Of a stretch of 64,000 nt of DNA, positions 1 to 11,250 are shown in pieces (within the stretch, counting starts at the first letter, position 1; each line of letters starts with the position of its first letter). Below the pieces are notes generated by a model. It was not told the DNA's origin. It searched no databases and saw only the letters and a list, made by a program, of their open reading frames with translations. The position numbers were made by a program, and so were the translations under genes. Source of the DNA: Limnoperna fortunei (taxonomy: Eukaryota > Mollusca > Bivalvia > Mytilida > Modiolidae); the NCBI GenBank assembly GCA_944474755.1, contig OX104113.1:51227644-51291643 (forward strand), given 5' to 3'.

Positions 1-362
1 TCTGTTGAGCTGGCATCTGGTAAAAACACAAGTTCCTGGAAGTATACTAACAGTAGAAAGTGAGTTAACTGCATTCTAAAACATGTAAATACAATGTACT
101 TGACCTTTTACAATAAATTATAGCATAAAAATTTTTTAATATATTAATTTCAAAATGTAGGATTTTTCATGATTTATAAGGGCTTTTTAGGGCTTTTCAG
201 AAAAATTAAGGAAATTTAGGGATGATGATAAAAAATAAGGAAAATTAGGAATATTTAGGGCCGCTTGAAAGCCTGTATATGATAAGCTTTGTTGCATGCT
301 TCAAACTGACCAGAAAACATGTTGTACAACTGGGATAAGTTTTAAGCACAATATGAGTTTAC
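1..362 (-). other. Intron sequence of the methionine synthase gene
   Basis: AT-rich sequence downstream of the exon b donor. I saw no open frame matching the next part of methionine synthase, so the next exon is probably outside the window. Confidence 0.5.
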
Positions 363-999
363 CAAATGTTCCAAGCCATAATCTGCCTGAGCAATAGCTG
401 TACCACTGAATGTATTTGTCTCCACAAAATCTGCACCAGCTTCCAAATAATCCTAAAAATAAAATTCAATTCATAATTATTTTCTACACAGAGTTTGTGC
501 TACAAGTTGGACAAATTCCTTCTAAAATTATATGTTAACTATTATGTTTTAAAAACTGGAGGAAAAAAACTACAACAGTTTAAAGCTTTAAAAACCATTT
601 TTGTTCACTATGTTATATACTATTTCTCATTCCAGAAAGTCGTTTATAAATTGACAAAGAGCAACAGGAAAATAAACATTCATTATGCATGGATAACACC
701 AAGAAACAAATGTTAAATTAAACCAAATGAATTCAAAGTTTTGAATACTTTTAGTGCAATAAAAAAATTGGAAATTTTAAACAATTTAAGTGCAATTTAT
801 ACCTTATGTATTTTATAAATAACATCAGGTCTGGTTAAACTGAGCAAATCATTATTTCCTTTTAAATTTTTGGGATGATCAATAAATGCATCTCCTCTGA
901 AGTCTTCTTCTTCAAATCGATGTTTCTGTATCATTGTGCCCATACCCCCATCAAATATCATTATTCTTTCTTGAAGTGTTTTCTCTATAGAACTTTTAA
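363..999 (-). CDS. MTR: Methionine synthase (cobalamin-dependent), two N-terminal exons, partial gene
   Basis: Methionine synthase transfers a methyl group from methyltetrahydrofolate via cobalamin to homocysteine in the cytosol. Two exons of its N-terminal homocysteine-binding barrel are visible on the minus strand. Exon a (999-803) is preceded by an AG acceptor at 1001-1000, followed by a GT donor at 802-801, and encodes 65 residues including [13 protein letters not shown] and [21 protein letters not shown]. Exon b (452-363) has an AG at 454-453 and a GT at 362-361 and encodes 30 residues including [10 protein letters not shown] and [10 protein letters not shown]. The exons join in phase 0 and match consecutive parts of the animal enzyme. 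Exon a begins with two bases of a split codon, so an upstream exon must exist, but no convincing one was found between 1000 and 12000. The remaining roughly 1100 codons would lie left of the window. DGGMG and ETNTF are characteristic of the family; the assignment is firm, while gene completeness cannot be judged. Confidence 0.93.
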
Positions 1000-1281
1000 C
1001 TGAAATTCAAGAACAGAATTATTACAATTATGATACTAAAAAAACCTTTTTACATGTGCGACCAAAAAAAAATGTGAAATCTTCCTGCATGCCAAAGTCA
1101 GGTGTTACGTTGTTGTTTCATAAAAAAAATATGAATACACCCAACATTTACTAGACTTCTAAGCAGGAGTTCCACCAAGTATTTGCATATTATGTTTCAA
1201 TTTCAAAGGGAAAATTGAATTGGTATCGATATGTTTCTCGCAATTACAAACATAGACCCCCCACCCCAGACACAAAATTGA

Positions 1282-1386
<105 letters not shown>

Positions 1387-1849
1387 TGGTGTTTAACGCC
1401 CGAGCATTGACATTTTTGCTCAGAGGCATTTGACTTTTTTGGTTTAAGGTTAGGGATTGAAAAAAAAGTATGTACAGAATTTGCAGAGAACAAGTCATTA
1501 AGTATAAGATTTGTCTGTCATATAAGTAGTTGTCTTGTTTATTTATTAATTAAACTGCTAATGACATGAAATTGAACCTTTGATGACAGATAAAATAAAC
1601 TGCAAGAAAAAGGCTGACACATAAATCTAGGAAAATATATGATTCATACAAAATATTTTGAAACCAAGATTTTATAAGTATAAATATCTATTATATCTGA
1701 CTTTTTAAATGCAATTAAAAAGGAATAGCTTTTCAATTATAATTTTGATGTAAAAAAAAAGACTAAAAATTAAAAACACATTTTATCATGGTTATATTAC
1801 CATACCTACAGAACAAGCTCAAACTAACCAAGATACCTCGATTTGGTTC

Positions 1850-2890
1850 ATGAACTGACCCATTTCCGGTTTTACATGATTTATCTCCCTTTTTACTTCC
1901 AGTTAAAAAAACTACGGCTATCATCACTAAAAGACTATGATATTGAAATAAAGATTTTACATTGTTTTTTGTATTTTTTTACTATGCCAATTAAATTATT
2001 TAATTAACCTCATTAGTAGATGTTACTATAGCCATAGGCAAAAGGCGAGTTTGAATATTGGAACAGGTATGTCACTGGTAAGCTTGTTTAAACAAGCTAT
2101 AAAACAGCTGGGGTTCTACCTTAGCATCAGGTTATTGGGGTAATAAACATTAAGGTTAATTTATAAACAAACATGTTTACACAGCATGGGGTTTTAATTA
2201 CATCTTCAATTAGATTTTGACACCTGTAATTAATTGATTGATTGATTAATGGTGTTTAACACCCAATCAGTAATATTTCAGCTATATTCAGGCGATGAAC
2301 ATGAAATGGATGATAAAATGAACATGAAATGATGATGAATGAAAATGGGATGGGACACAAGGAAAAATAGGGGTAACGGATTTTAGATCGCCACTGGCAA
2401 ATGGGAGGATGGATAGGGTCTGGCAATTTAGCCTCCTGAAGCGTGATCGAAATCCCTACTCATAGCAAATACTACAGCAGCGTTCTTTAACGTGCGAGGA
2501 ACGTGGCATTTTTCCCAACACGGTGCACTAATATGGTTTGCAGTCAGGTTTTCCGTATTATGGCCTGACAACCCCAGTTTGCCAGGGGTACCCCATTCAA
2601 CCACCTGGGGCACACATCCCAGTCGGTCTTTAGGCAAATCGACCTGACACGCCGGTCAGGGTACTGGGCGCTATTTAGTCGCCTTTTACGACAAGCTAGC
2701 GTCAATGCGGTCTATTCTTTTAACCACCCGGATCCCGCACGGGGCCACCTGTAATTAACAAAAAGCGTTAAAATTTATCAAAGAAAATTGTTTTCAACAG
2801 GACAAACTACTGCTAATTATTTTTTAGTACTGGAAGTGGACACTAGGTGGTGTTTTTTAAATTGGAAAGTTGTCAACTAACATATATTAA
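1850..2890. repeat. Segmental duplication, copy 1 (paired with 4117-6220)
   Basis: Starts at TGACCCATTTCCGGTTTTAC and runs through CATCACTAAAAGACTATG, CATTAGTAGATGTTACTATAG and GGGTTCTACCTTAGCATC to GAAGTGGACACTAGGTGGTG. The same order of blocks recurs at 4117-6220. This copy lacks the two transposons present in copy 2 and instead contains the SINE at 2234-2745. Confidence 0.85.
2234..2745 (-). mobile_element. SINE with (TCAA)n tail, full insertion with 13-bp target duplication
   Basis: On the minus strand it starts GGCCCCGTGCGGGATCCGG, continues through GCTTGTCGTAAAAGGCGACT and ends with GGTGTTAAACACCATTAATC followed by TCAA repeats. CACCTGTAATTAA flanks both sides (2221-2233 and 2746-2758). 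The paralogous segment near 6100 reads through as CACTTGTAATTAACATAAAG without the element, which confirms the boundaries. The head lacks a clear tRNA cloverleaf that I can verify by eye, so its origin is left open. Confidence 0.85.
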
Positions 2891-4116
2891 TAAGTAAATA
2901 AAATGTTTCTATAATTTACAAGACTTGAAAAAGGAAAAAGGAAAATTTCAGCAACATAAACATTCACCGATTCAGATTTTGTTATATCATAATTGTTTAT
3001 ACAAAAAAATCCTCTTCTTACAACATAATCTTTTATTATTTTTTTTTAAAACTTTAAATATTTTTTTAAGCATTTATGAATTTCTGTGCACCAATTAATT
3101 AAGCACAAAAGCATTTAAAAATGTATGTTTATGGGTTTTTTTTCACTTGTACATGGGAGAAAAAAGAAGCCAAAATCAACGACCTACTAACTAAACAAAA
3201 AAACACAAACCTTCTGGCCAGTACATATGAACATACAAATTTGACAGACGACGTTTTTGAAGGGAGATAAATCCTATTTATATAAAATCAGCTGTGAATC
3301 TGGCAGTGTTTTTATTAAAAATAAATTGTTATATGCAAGTACAAACCATTTAAATTCATCTCTGGACTGGAAGCAGCCGGAGGCATTTTTGCAATTTAAA
3401 ACGGAAACTTTTACCGTTTGTATTAGTTTATATAATCAGTGTTTTCCAGGACGTCCGTCTTTCATGTCTATATTGTCCGCGGTCTCACGACCAAATGCCT
3501 ATTTCCCACAATTCCTTCGTCAAGTTGAGTTTGCGTGCAAATAGCGGAAGTTACGTATTTGTTGAATCGTGGATGAGAGGAAAACACCGAAGAATATTGT
3601 GTTAAAAGAGATTATTACAGTTTCACAACAAAGTTCCGACTGTAAGAATACCAAGTGGTTCGAAACATACATTTTAAATAACAATAAACCAACCCTTCTT
3701 CTTCTTACGTTAAAATATAACTATAGGCAGCTGTATAATGTATTTGACAGCTGTCAGTGTCATCTCAATTCTCATTCTCAGTGACACTGACAGTCTTGAC
3801 TTTCATGTTCTACATCTATATGATACGTGCTGCCGTCAACGCTGACTATTACTGCACAGGGGTGCGCACAAAATTTTGAATTTTAAATAAATAAATAATA
3901 AATATAATGCAATCGTAAGCTTGACCAGAATAGAAAAAGAAAATGAACATAGAAAAGACCGAAAGATAGCACATAGGAAAGGTAGAGTGCCTGTTCATAC
4001 CTTCAGCAATAGTCCAATCTGGCTACCGTAGCGGCCCTGGGCATACACCCAACCAGCACAGCAATATCAGCCTCACTAGGCACTACTTACAGCTTGACCG
4101 CCCTAAATTAAATAGA
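2891..4116. other. No recognised gene
   Basis: Mostly AT-rich sequence. A more GC-balanced stretch at 3240-3840 includes GCGGAAGTTACGTAT and two short open frames (3257-3544, 3569-3784) that resemble nothing I recognise. It could be a promoter region for one of the flanking genes, but nothing in the sequence proves this. Confidence 0.4.
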
Positions 4117-4310
4117 TAAATTGACCCATTTCCAGTTTTACATGATTTATCTCCCTTTTTACCTCCAGTAAAAAAAACTACGGCTATCATCACTACAAGA
4201 AAATGATGTTGAAATAAAGATTTTGCATTGTTTTTTGTATTGTTCGACATGCCAATTAAATTATCTAAATAACCTCATTAGAAGATATTACTACAGCCAT
4301 AGGCAACAGG

Positions 4311-5102
4311 GGGGACGGACAAAATCCCCCTGGACAAAATCCCTTCCGTGTAATTTAGCATAGGCAGACAAAATCCCCCTCATTAAATTTACAAGGCGGA
4401 CATAATCCCCCCTGTAAATTTTTCAAGGCGGACAAAATCCCTCCCGAATCGGATTATGGTAATATCGATAAGTATTGTGCATCGTGTTTTATAGTTTTTT
4501 ACTAGGTACTTGAAATGATGAATGAGACAAAGATTAAAACATGGTTATTATTTTTTTCACTGAAACGAAACGAGTCGATATGGTTTGTGTTGTACGACAT
4601 GTGTTAATAAAGGAACCGCGCCATTATTTTGATCCCTTTCATTATTATTTACCAAAAAACAATTAAAGTTAATGAACTAAATTATACCATTATTTTACTA
4701 AATTTTAACTTATTAGTAAAAGCCATACCCGTTTCAAATTTCTATAAGATATAGAGAATGTATTGCTCAAGTAAGTGATATTCGTTGGATCATAAACATA
4801 TTAATTAACAAGCCACCAATTAAGCACTGCAAATGAGACAAACACTTATTATTATTAAGTAATTAAAAATTTGGGTATTTTTGAGTAAAATATAAGGTCC
4901 TTTTTTAAGGTTTATCTATATGAGTACGAGACTGTACGGTGTGAACATTTAAAAAACATGCATTTTAAAAAATCATATTCGGGAGGGATTTCGTCCGCCT
5001 TGAAAATTTTACAGGGGGGGATTTTGTCAGCCTAGTAAATTCAACGAGGGGGATTTTGTCCGCCTATGCGAAATTACACGGAAGGGATTTTGTCCTACAA
5101 TC
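4311..5102. mobile_element. Non-autonomous TIR transposon with long inverted repeats and 10-bp target duplication
   Basis: Long imperfect terminal inverted repeats of about 120 bp are built from repeated GGACAAAATCCC-type units (left: GGACAAAATCCCTTCCGTGT; right: ACACGGAAGGGATTTTGTCC). AGGCAACAGG flanks both sides (4301-4310, 5103-5112), and the paralogous segment near 2035 has no insertion. A 9-11 bp duplication with long inverted repeats is typical of Mutator-like elements. There is no transposase frame inside, so it is a MITE-like derivative. The extreme ends are slightly asymmetric, so the exact termini may be off by a few bases. Confidence 0.75.
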
Positions 5103-5139
5103 AGGCAACAGGTGAGTTTGAATATATTGGAACATGTAT

Positions 5140-5936
5140 CAGGGCTCACCACACTGGGCGAAGTGGGCGACAAAGTCGCCCTACTAGTACCTGAAGTCGC
5201 CCTAAGGCGCCTCAAAAGCGAAGTCGAAGTCGCCCTGTCATTTCCCTCAAGTCGCCGATGGTTCACATAAGATACTTGTTAATCTGGTCCAAATACTTCA
5301 CCCAGACTACCAATTTATCAGTTAATGTGTAATTCCAATAAAAAATGGCAAACAATGTGGGTATTTAACATATTTTCAAACGATTTTCGTCTCTCAAATG
5401 TATTACACGCCATTTGTTTATTTACCGGATGTGACTAATTACCGGAAGTGAACAACAAAGAAAAGTAATGTACAACGGCCAATAATGAAAAATCGTAATT
5501 TTTTTGATGAACAAACACTTTTAATTGGTGTCAAACTTCAGTCTTTCAAAGAGTATTGTACTTTACCAATACCTTTTATGGCTACAAGTACTGAAGTAGA
5601 TAGAAAAATAGTCCCAATATCTGGTGTTTTTTTCATTGATTAATGATAAAGGTTATGTACTGTTTGATAGTGCATACCATGAATAATAATGAAAAAGAAA
5701 GAAAAAAAACCTGAATTTATGTGTGTTATGGTTTTAAAACACAAGAGAAATAATCCTGGAAATTGCTGTAAATAATGAAAAACATATGTTAACTATGCGG
5801 AATTTATTATTTGTACGGTCCCCCTGACTTCTCCCTATTGTCTCCTGAAGTCTCCCTATCAGGGCCTGACTTCTCCCTGTATGGCTGCCAGTGAGAAGTC
5901 ACTTCTCCCTGTTTTTTTAGAGTGTGGTGACCCCTG
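5140..5936 (+). mobile_element. CAGGG-ended MITE, family A, copy 1, 6-bp target duplication
   Basis: Begins CAGGGCTCACCACACT and ends AGTGTGGTGACCCCTG, a 16-bp inverted repeat with one mismatch, and is flanked by ATGTAT on both sides (5134-5139, 5937-5942). The left part is rich in GAAGTCGCCC motifs and the right part in ACTTCTCCCT motifs. No transposase is present. CAG..CTG ends suggest a hAT-type element, and a 6-bp duplication would place it with the minority hAT groups having shorter target sites. An inverted copy lies at 7358-8207. Confidence 0.8.
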
Positions 5937-6130
5937 ATGTATGTCACTGGTAGCTTGTTTTAAATTAAGCTATAAAACAGCTGGGGTTCTACCTTTGATT
6001 AGTATCAGGTAAATGGGGTAATAAACATTATGGTTAATTGATTAACAATCATGTTTACACAGCATGGGGTTTTAATAACATATTCAATTAGATTTTGACA
6101 CTTGTAATTAACATAAAGCATTAAAATTTA

Positions 6131-6684
6131 TCAAAGGTAATTGTCCATTTCATAAGTTTTCAACAGAACAAACTGTGTACCGGAAGTGGACACTAGGCGG
6201 TGTTTTTTAAATTGAAAAGTCGTCAATTGGCTCTTGTTTGAAGGATACCAAACAGGGAGCCACAGCAACTGATACCAGCAAAAAGTTCCATGCTGTCGTT
6301 GTTTCTGGGAAAAAACTGTGTTTGTAGGAGTTGGTGGTAGCAGAAACAGTTGGTACTTATGGGATTGGTTCGCTCTTGTCCGACGTGTTGGTTTCTTAAG
6401 ATACTCATCAGCTCTGATGTCAATGAGGTTGTTGATTATCTTGTACAACATGATGAGTCTACATTTCTTCCTGCTACTTTCCAGGCTTTCCCATTCCAGT
6501 TTTTCTAGCATAGATGTTACACTGCTGGTATTTCTATAACGGTTGGTGACATATCTTGCTACTTGTCGTTGTACCATTTGACCTTCAGGTTTCTTCTGAG
6601 AAAACCCAGCATGCTGTTAGCATGGGCTCTGAAGGCCATGTCTGATTGTAGTTTGATTCCCAGATATTTTGATGTAGACTCTGC
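6131..6684 (-). pseudogene. LINE reverse-transcriptase C-terminal fragment (3' piece of a split LINE)
   Basis: Minus-strand translation gives SAESTSKYLGIKLQSDMAF and MLGFLRRNL, then after a frameshift VQRQVARYVTNRYRNTSSV and further sequence typical of the end of non-LTR reverse transcriptases. The reading frame continues exactly into 9534-9689 once the transposon at 6690-9528 is removed: HYILKGHTLSAESTSKYLG reads across the junction. Frame breaks make this a dead copy. Confidence 0.85.
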
Positions 6685-7357
6685 AGATACAGGGCTCACG
6701 CTGGGTCAAAATTATAGGGAGAAGTCACTTCTCTTTTGTGGGTCTGACAGATAGAAGTGAGAATAGAATAGGGAGAAGTGGGTGGACAACAGGGAGAATT
6801 TGCATTATATGTCGCGAAAGCATTCTATTTTTGTTTTGTTTTTTTAATATGTGTTAATTTGGCATTTGAAATTTTTATTGTTACATGTTTTTTAGCAGTT
6901 CATTTTATTTTATTTTTATTTTAAAGATTTAATTAACTTTTATTACACATTTTCATAAATACATGTAATAAACATAACTTTAAAAAAAATATATCAACTG
7001 TCACAAAACTGTTCATTAAAAAATGTTTCTTTGTCATTGGTCGACAATGTTTCAAGGGTCAAGGGTCGAGAAAGTGACCGCGGAAGTAAGTGATCTCCAT
7101 TTTGAACTATTTTCAGTCATTTCAAAGAATTTGTGACGTCACAAGTTCGTTTGTGACGTTTCAGTTCATTCATTTGATTGGCTTGTCATTGACGTTTAGT
7201 TGATTGTTACTGTTGACGTCAGATTGTAAACAAATACTTATCCATTTAAACGTTGTCAAAGAAGAATTTTTTGGCAGTGTTAGCGAATTTAAGTATAAAA
7301 AATACAATCTTGTATTAGATTTTTAGTTCTGCTTCGATAAAGATCTGTATAGTTGAA

Positions 7358-8207
7358 CAGGGGTCACCACACTCTAAAAAAGTAGGGAGAAGTGACTTCT
7401 TTCTCCCTGGCAGCAAAACAGGGAGAAGTCAGGCCCTGATAGGGAGACTTCAGGAGACACTAGGGAGAAGTCAGGGGGACCGTACAAATAAGTAATTTCG
7501 CAGTAGTTACATACATTTTTCATTATTTACATCAATTTCCAGGATTATTTCTCTTGTGTTTTAAAACCATAACACACTTAGATTCAGTTTTTTCTTTCTT
7601 TTTCATTATTATTCATGGTATGCAATATCAAACAGCACATAACCTTTATCATTTATCAAAGTTGTACTGATCAAAATTGCTTCACAGGGACACCCATCTA
7701 CAGAACTTATCATGATGTCAATAATTACTATACATCTTTATTCTTTCAAGTAAAGCTCAAATACTTATCAAAGAAAATTGTTAAAGTACATTCTCTTTGA
7801 AAGAACTGAAGTTTGAAACCAATTAAAAGTGTTTGTTTATCAAAAATATTACGATTTTTAATTATGGGCCGTTGTACATTACTTTTCTTTGAGTTCACTT
7901 CCGGTAATTAGTCACATCCGGTAAATAAACAAATGGCGCGTAATACATTTGAAAGACGTAAATCGTTTGAAAATATGTTAAATACGCATATTGTTTGCCG
8001 TTTTTTATTGGAATTACACATTCACTGATAAATTGGTAGTCAGAGTGAAGTATTTGGACCAGATTTACAAGTAGCTTATGCGAACCATCGGGCGACTTAA
8101 GGGAAATGACAGGGCGACTTCGACTTCGCTTTTGAGGCGCCTTAGGGCGACTTCAGGTCCTAGTGGGGCGACTTTGTCGCCCACTTCGCCCAGTGTGGTG
8201 AGCCCTG
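7358..8207 (-). mobile_element. CAGGG-ended MITE, family A, copy 2 (inverted), 6-bp target duplication
   Basis: Starts CAGGGGTCACCACACT and ends AGTGTGGTGAGCCCTG, flanked by GTTGAA on both sides (7352-7357, 8208-8213). It is the reverse complement of 5140-5936 along its length with scattered differences, and lies inside the family B element. The short frame at 7615-7800 is not conserved as coding. Confidence 0.82.
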
Positions 8208-8231
8208 GTTGAATAATAAAAGGATAATCTA

Positions 8232-9102
8232 CAGGGCTCACGCTGGGTCAAAATTATAGGGAGAAGTTATTTCTCTTTTGGGTGGCTGACAGGGAGAAGT
8301 GAGGATAGAACAGGGTGAAGTGGGTGGAAAACGGGGAGAAGTTGCAGTATATGTCAGGAAAGCGTCCTGTTTTCCTTTTTTTTTAAATTAGTGTTGGCAT
8401 TTGCCTTTTTATTATGTTTTTTTTAGCAGTTTAATTTATTGAGGATAAAGTATCAAAGATTTGATTAACTATTCAGTATACTTATTTCACACATTTTTAA
8501 AAATGCATGTATTAAACATAACAATAAAAAAAGAATCAACTGTCACAAAACTGTTCATTAAAATAAATGTTTCTTTGTCATTGATACACAATTTGATTTA
8601 TAATGAAGTACTATTAGAACTAGAAGAAGAAAATTACATCATTGTGACACATAATATATTATTTAAAATTGTAAAATTCACTATTAAAAGTATTAAAACA
8701 TATTTAACTTAAATTTGTTTTAAGTAACTGCCAAAATACTATTTTTACTACGTGTCTATCATTGCATAACTCACTTCACCAGTATCAGCCTAGTATATTT
8801 GCAATCTCCGGCACCAAATTCATATCCGGTCCGGAAATTTTCACAAATTCTTGTGCTCTGAACTGGTTTTCGGTTATATTGTAAACCTATGCTTTATATA
8901 CCAAATAAAAGTTAAACATAATAAACATGACGCGGTATCAAAAATATGAAGTTTCTTACCAAAATGGGAATAAAATTTGAAAGGCGACATTAGGCGATTC
9001 TACAAAGGGTGACTTCACTTCGCTTTTGAAGATGATCGACGGCGAAGTGAGACCACGATAAGGCGACTTCTTCGCCCGAGTCGCCCTCCAACGCGAGCCC
9101 TG
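8232..9102 (+). mobile_element. CAGGG-ended MITE, family B, copy 2, 5-bp target duplication
   Basis: Starts CAGGGCTCACGCTGGGTC and ends CTCCAACGCGAGCCCTG, flanked by ATCTA (8227-8231, 9103-9107). The left part matches 6690-7045 closely and the right part matches 9240-9528. It is non-autonomous. Confidence 0.8.
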
Positions 9103-9533
9103 ATCTATTGCATCGCACTAAAATAATGTTGTTGTGTGAACATGCTAACAGCATCACATTTGAACCGACTTTTGGTTCATATCCATACACTTACCTCTGA
9201 GATTACTTTCCGACCATAGGCGGAAATAACAGAGGTGATCGGATTGGGAATTTTTGCTCTGAACTAGTTTCTGGTAGTATTTTAAACCTACTCTTTATAT
9301 TCCAAATAAAAGTTAAAAGGGTACCAGTTAACTTTATGGTGCGTAACATAATAAACATGACGCTGTATAAAAAAGCAAAGATTTCTAAACAAAATGGGAA
9401 TAAAATTTGAAAGGTGACATCGGGCGATTCTACAAATTGGAAGGGCGACTTCACTTCGCTTTTTAAGATGATCGAGGGTGAAGTGGGACCACGATTAAGG
9501 CCAGAGTCGACCTCCAATGTGAGCCCTGAGATA

Positions 9534-10090
9534 AAGTGTGGCCTTTCAGTATGTAGTGCTTGTCTATTTTGGATCAAGATCAATGAACATTTAGAGTGCT
9601 GCACTTTTTAGGATGGAAATCCATTCCCCACTTTTGTTTCCAGTTGGCAAGCTTGTTAAGGTCTTCCTGGAGAATTTTGTGGTCCTGTTCATTCCTGATC
9701 TTAGGGGCCTCGGTGGCCGAGTGGTCAAGGTAGTTTGTCTACTATTGATCACGTGGTCTGTCAACACTGAGATTGCGGGTTCGATTCTCACTGCAGGAAG
9801 GGTGTACTCGACTCCAATCTTAATTGACAAGGATTGCCAGTTTTCCTACCGCAGGTCGGGGGTTTTCTCTGGGTACTCCGGCTTCCTCCCCCAAGAAAAA
9901 CTGGACGCCATGATATAGCTGAAAAATTGCTGAAAGTGGCGTTAAACACCATCAGACAAACAAAACATTCCTGATCTTTCTGTATAATATGCAATCATCT
10001 GCAAAAAGTCTTGTTTGTGACTTTTCTTCTTGCGTTAATCAGCAAAGGAGTACTCCATGACACTGATGTTGCTGGCGTTCTGATCACGCA
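9534..10090 (-). pseudogene. LINE reverse-transcriptase fragment with FADD motif, unit 1, split by a SINE
   Basis: Minus strand. It encodes the RLFADDCILYRKIRNEQDH type sequence with the catalytic FADD box near 9995-10006, then, on the other side of the SINE at 9703-9965, an asparagine/lysine-rich stretch including LNKLANWEQKWG-like residues. It is the upstream continuation of 6131-6684. Frameshifts are present. Confidence 0.83.
9703..9965 (+). mobile_element. tRNA-derived SINE, full-length, 13-bp target duplication
   Basis: The head GGGGCCTCGGTGGCCGAGTGG contains an A box (TGGCCGAGTGG), and GGTTCGATTC 60-70 bases later is a B box, so this is an RNA polymerase III promoter of tRNA type. A conserved body (GACAAGGATTGCCAGTTTTC, then CTCCGGCTTCCTCCCCC) and a tail TGGCGTTAAACACCATCAGAC follow. 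CATTCCTGATCTT flanks both sides (9690-9702, 9966-9978). The sister duplication unit has the empty site at about 10847. At least nine other copies lie in this window. Confidence 0.93.
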
Positions 10091-10380
10091 ATGTTGACAT
10101 TGGTTATTTAATTTGTTGTAAACAAGCGTTTTAGTATACATTGTATTTTGCAACCTTGAATATAGTTACATGTAATTGTAGCCAATTATTTTTGAATTTG
10201 TTTCAGACATTTAAACAAACGAATTGACCAAAATCCTCTACTACAAGTGAATTCACTTGTACATATAGTGTTTTTTGTGTGAAAAATGAAAAGTGCTTAC
10301 CGCATATTGTTTTGGCTCATGTCATTTTGTAGATCAAGAAGCGTACTTTTTTAAAATCAACAATTACTTCCTCCAGTATT

Positions 10381-11250
10381 GGGTATTTTTGCTCTGAACT
10401 GGTTTTCGGTCGTATTTTAAACCTACGCTTTATATACCAAATAAAAGTTAAAAGGGTACCAGTTAACTTTATGGCACGTAACCTAATAAACATGACGCTG
10501 TATCAAAAAGCAAAGATTTCATAACAAAATGGGAATAAAATTTGAAAGGTGACATCAGGCGATTCTTCAAATTGAAACTGTGACTTCACTTCGCTTTTGA
10601 AGACGATCGAGGGGGAAGTGGGACCACGATTAAGGCAACTTCTTCGCTGAGTCGACCTCCAATGTGAGCCTTGAGATAAAGTGTGGCCTTTCAGTATGTA
10701 GTGCCTGTCTATTTTGGATCAAGATCAATGGACATGTAGAGTGCTGGCAGCTGCACTTTTCAGGATGGAAATCCATTCCCCACTTTTGTTCCCAGTTGGC
10801 AAGCTTGTTAAGGTCGTCCTGGAGAATTTTGTGGTCCTGTTCATTCCTGATCTTTCTGTATAATATGCAATCATCTGCAAAAAGTCTTGTTTGTGACTTT
10901 TCTTCTTGCGTTAATCAGCAAAGGAGTACTCCATGACACTGATGTTGCTGGCGTACTATCACACAATGTTGACATTGGTTATTTAATTTGTTGTAAACAA
11001 GTGTTTTAGTATACATTGTATTTTGCAACCTTGAATATAGTTAATCGTAGCCAATTATTTTTGAATTTGTTTCAGACATTTAAACAAACAAATTGACAAA
11101 AGTCCTCTACTACAAGCTAAGTGAATTCACTTGTACATTTACTGTTTTTTGTGTGAAAAATGAAAAGTGCTTACCGCATATTGTTTTGGCTCATGTCCTT
11201 TTGTAGATCAAGAAGGGTACTTTTTGAAATCAACAATTACTTCCTCCAGA
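10381..11250. repeat. Tandem duplication unit 2 (empty of SINE)
   Basis: Near-identical to unit 1, starting TATTTTTGCTCTGAACTGG and ending at CAACAATTACTTCCTCCAG. It contains a second copy of the FADD LINE fragment on the minus strand (about 10675-10960), including sequence for the RLFADDCILYRK motif and LNKLANWEQKWG. Confidence 0.85.

Larger units (their letters stand above)
4117..6220. repeat. Segmental duplication, copy 2 (paired with 1850-2890)
   Basis: Carries the same blocks as copy 1 but is interrupted by two transposons, at 4311-5102 and 5140-5936. With those removed the copies align from TGACCCATTTCCAGTTTTAC to GAAGTGGACACTAGGCGGTG. It abuts the 3' end of a LINE on the minus strand at about 6222. 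Confidence 0.85.
6690..9528 (+). mobile_element. CAGGG-ended MITE, family B, copy 1, interrupted by two nested insertions
   Basis: Starts CAGGGCTCACGCTGGGTC and ends CCTCCAATGTGAGCCCTG, flanked by AGATA on both sides (6685-6689, 9529-9533). Removing it restores an uninterrupted LINE reading frame. It shares its left ~350 bp and its right end with the element at 8232-9102. The centre holds the inverted family A copy (7358-8207) and family B copy 2 (8232-9102). No transposase frame was seen. Confidence 0.75.
9240..10380. repeat. Tandem duplication unit 1 (with SINE inserted)
   Basis: Runs from TTTTTGCTCTGAACTAGTTT to CAACAATTACTTCCTCCAG and repeats immediately as 10381-11250. Without the 276 bp of SINE plus duplicated target, the two units are almost equal in length, about 865 bp. 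Each contains the right end of MITE B and the 5' part of the LINE fragment. Confidence 0.85.

Noticed and set aside
1800..1930. Candidate first coding exon of methionine synthase on the minus strand near 1850
   Set aside because: The ATG-led frame cannot join exon a in the required phase, and most of the segment is duplicated repeat also found at 4117.
3257..3544. 95-codon plus-strand frame
   Set aside because: No recognisable domain, no splice evidence and no conservation information; listed only as unassigned sequence.
6318..6539. Plus-strand 73-codon frame
   Set aside because: It is the antisense shadow of the LINE C-terminal fragment.
9703..9780. Possible functional leucine/serine-type tRNA gene
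   Set aside because: The A and B boxes are present, but it is the head of a SINE with a 263-bp body, target duplication and many copies; no proper acceptor-stem closure was seen.
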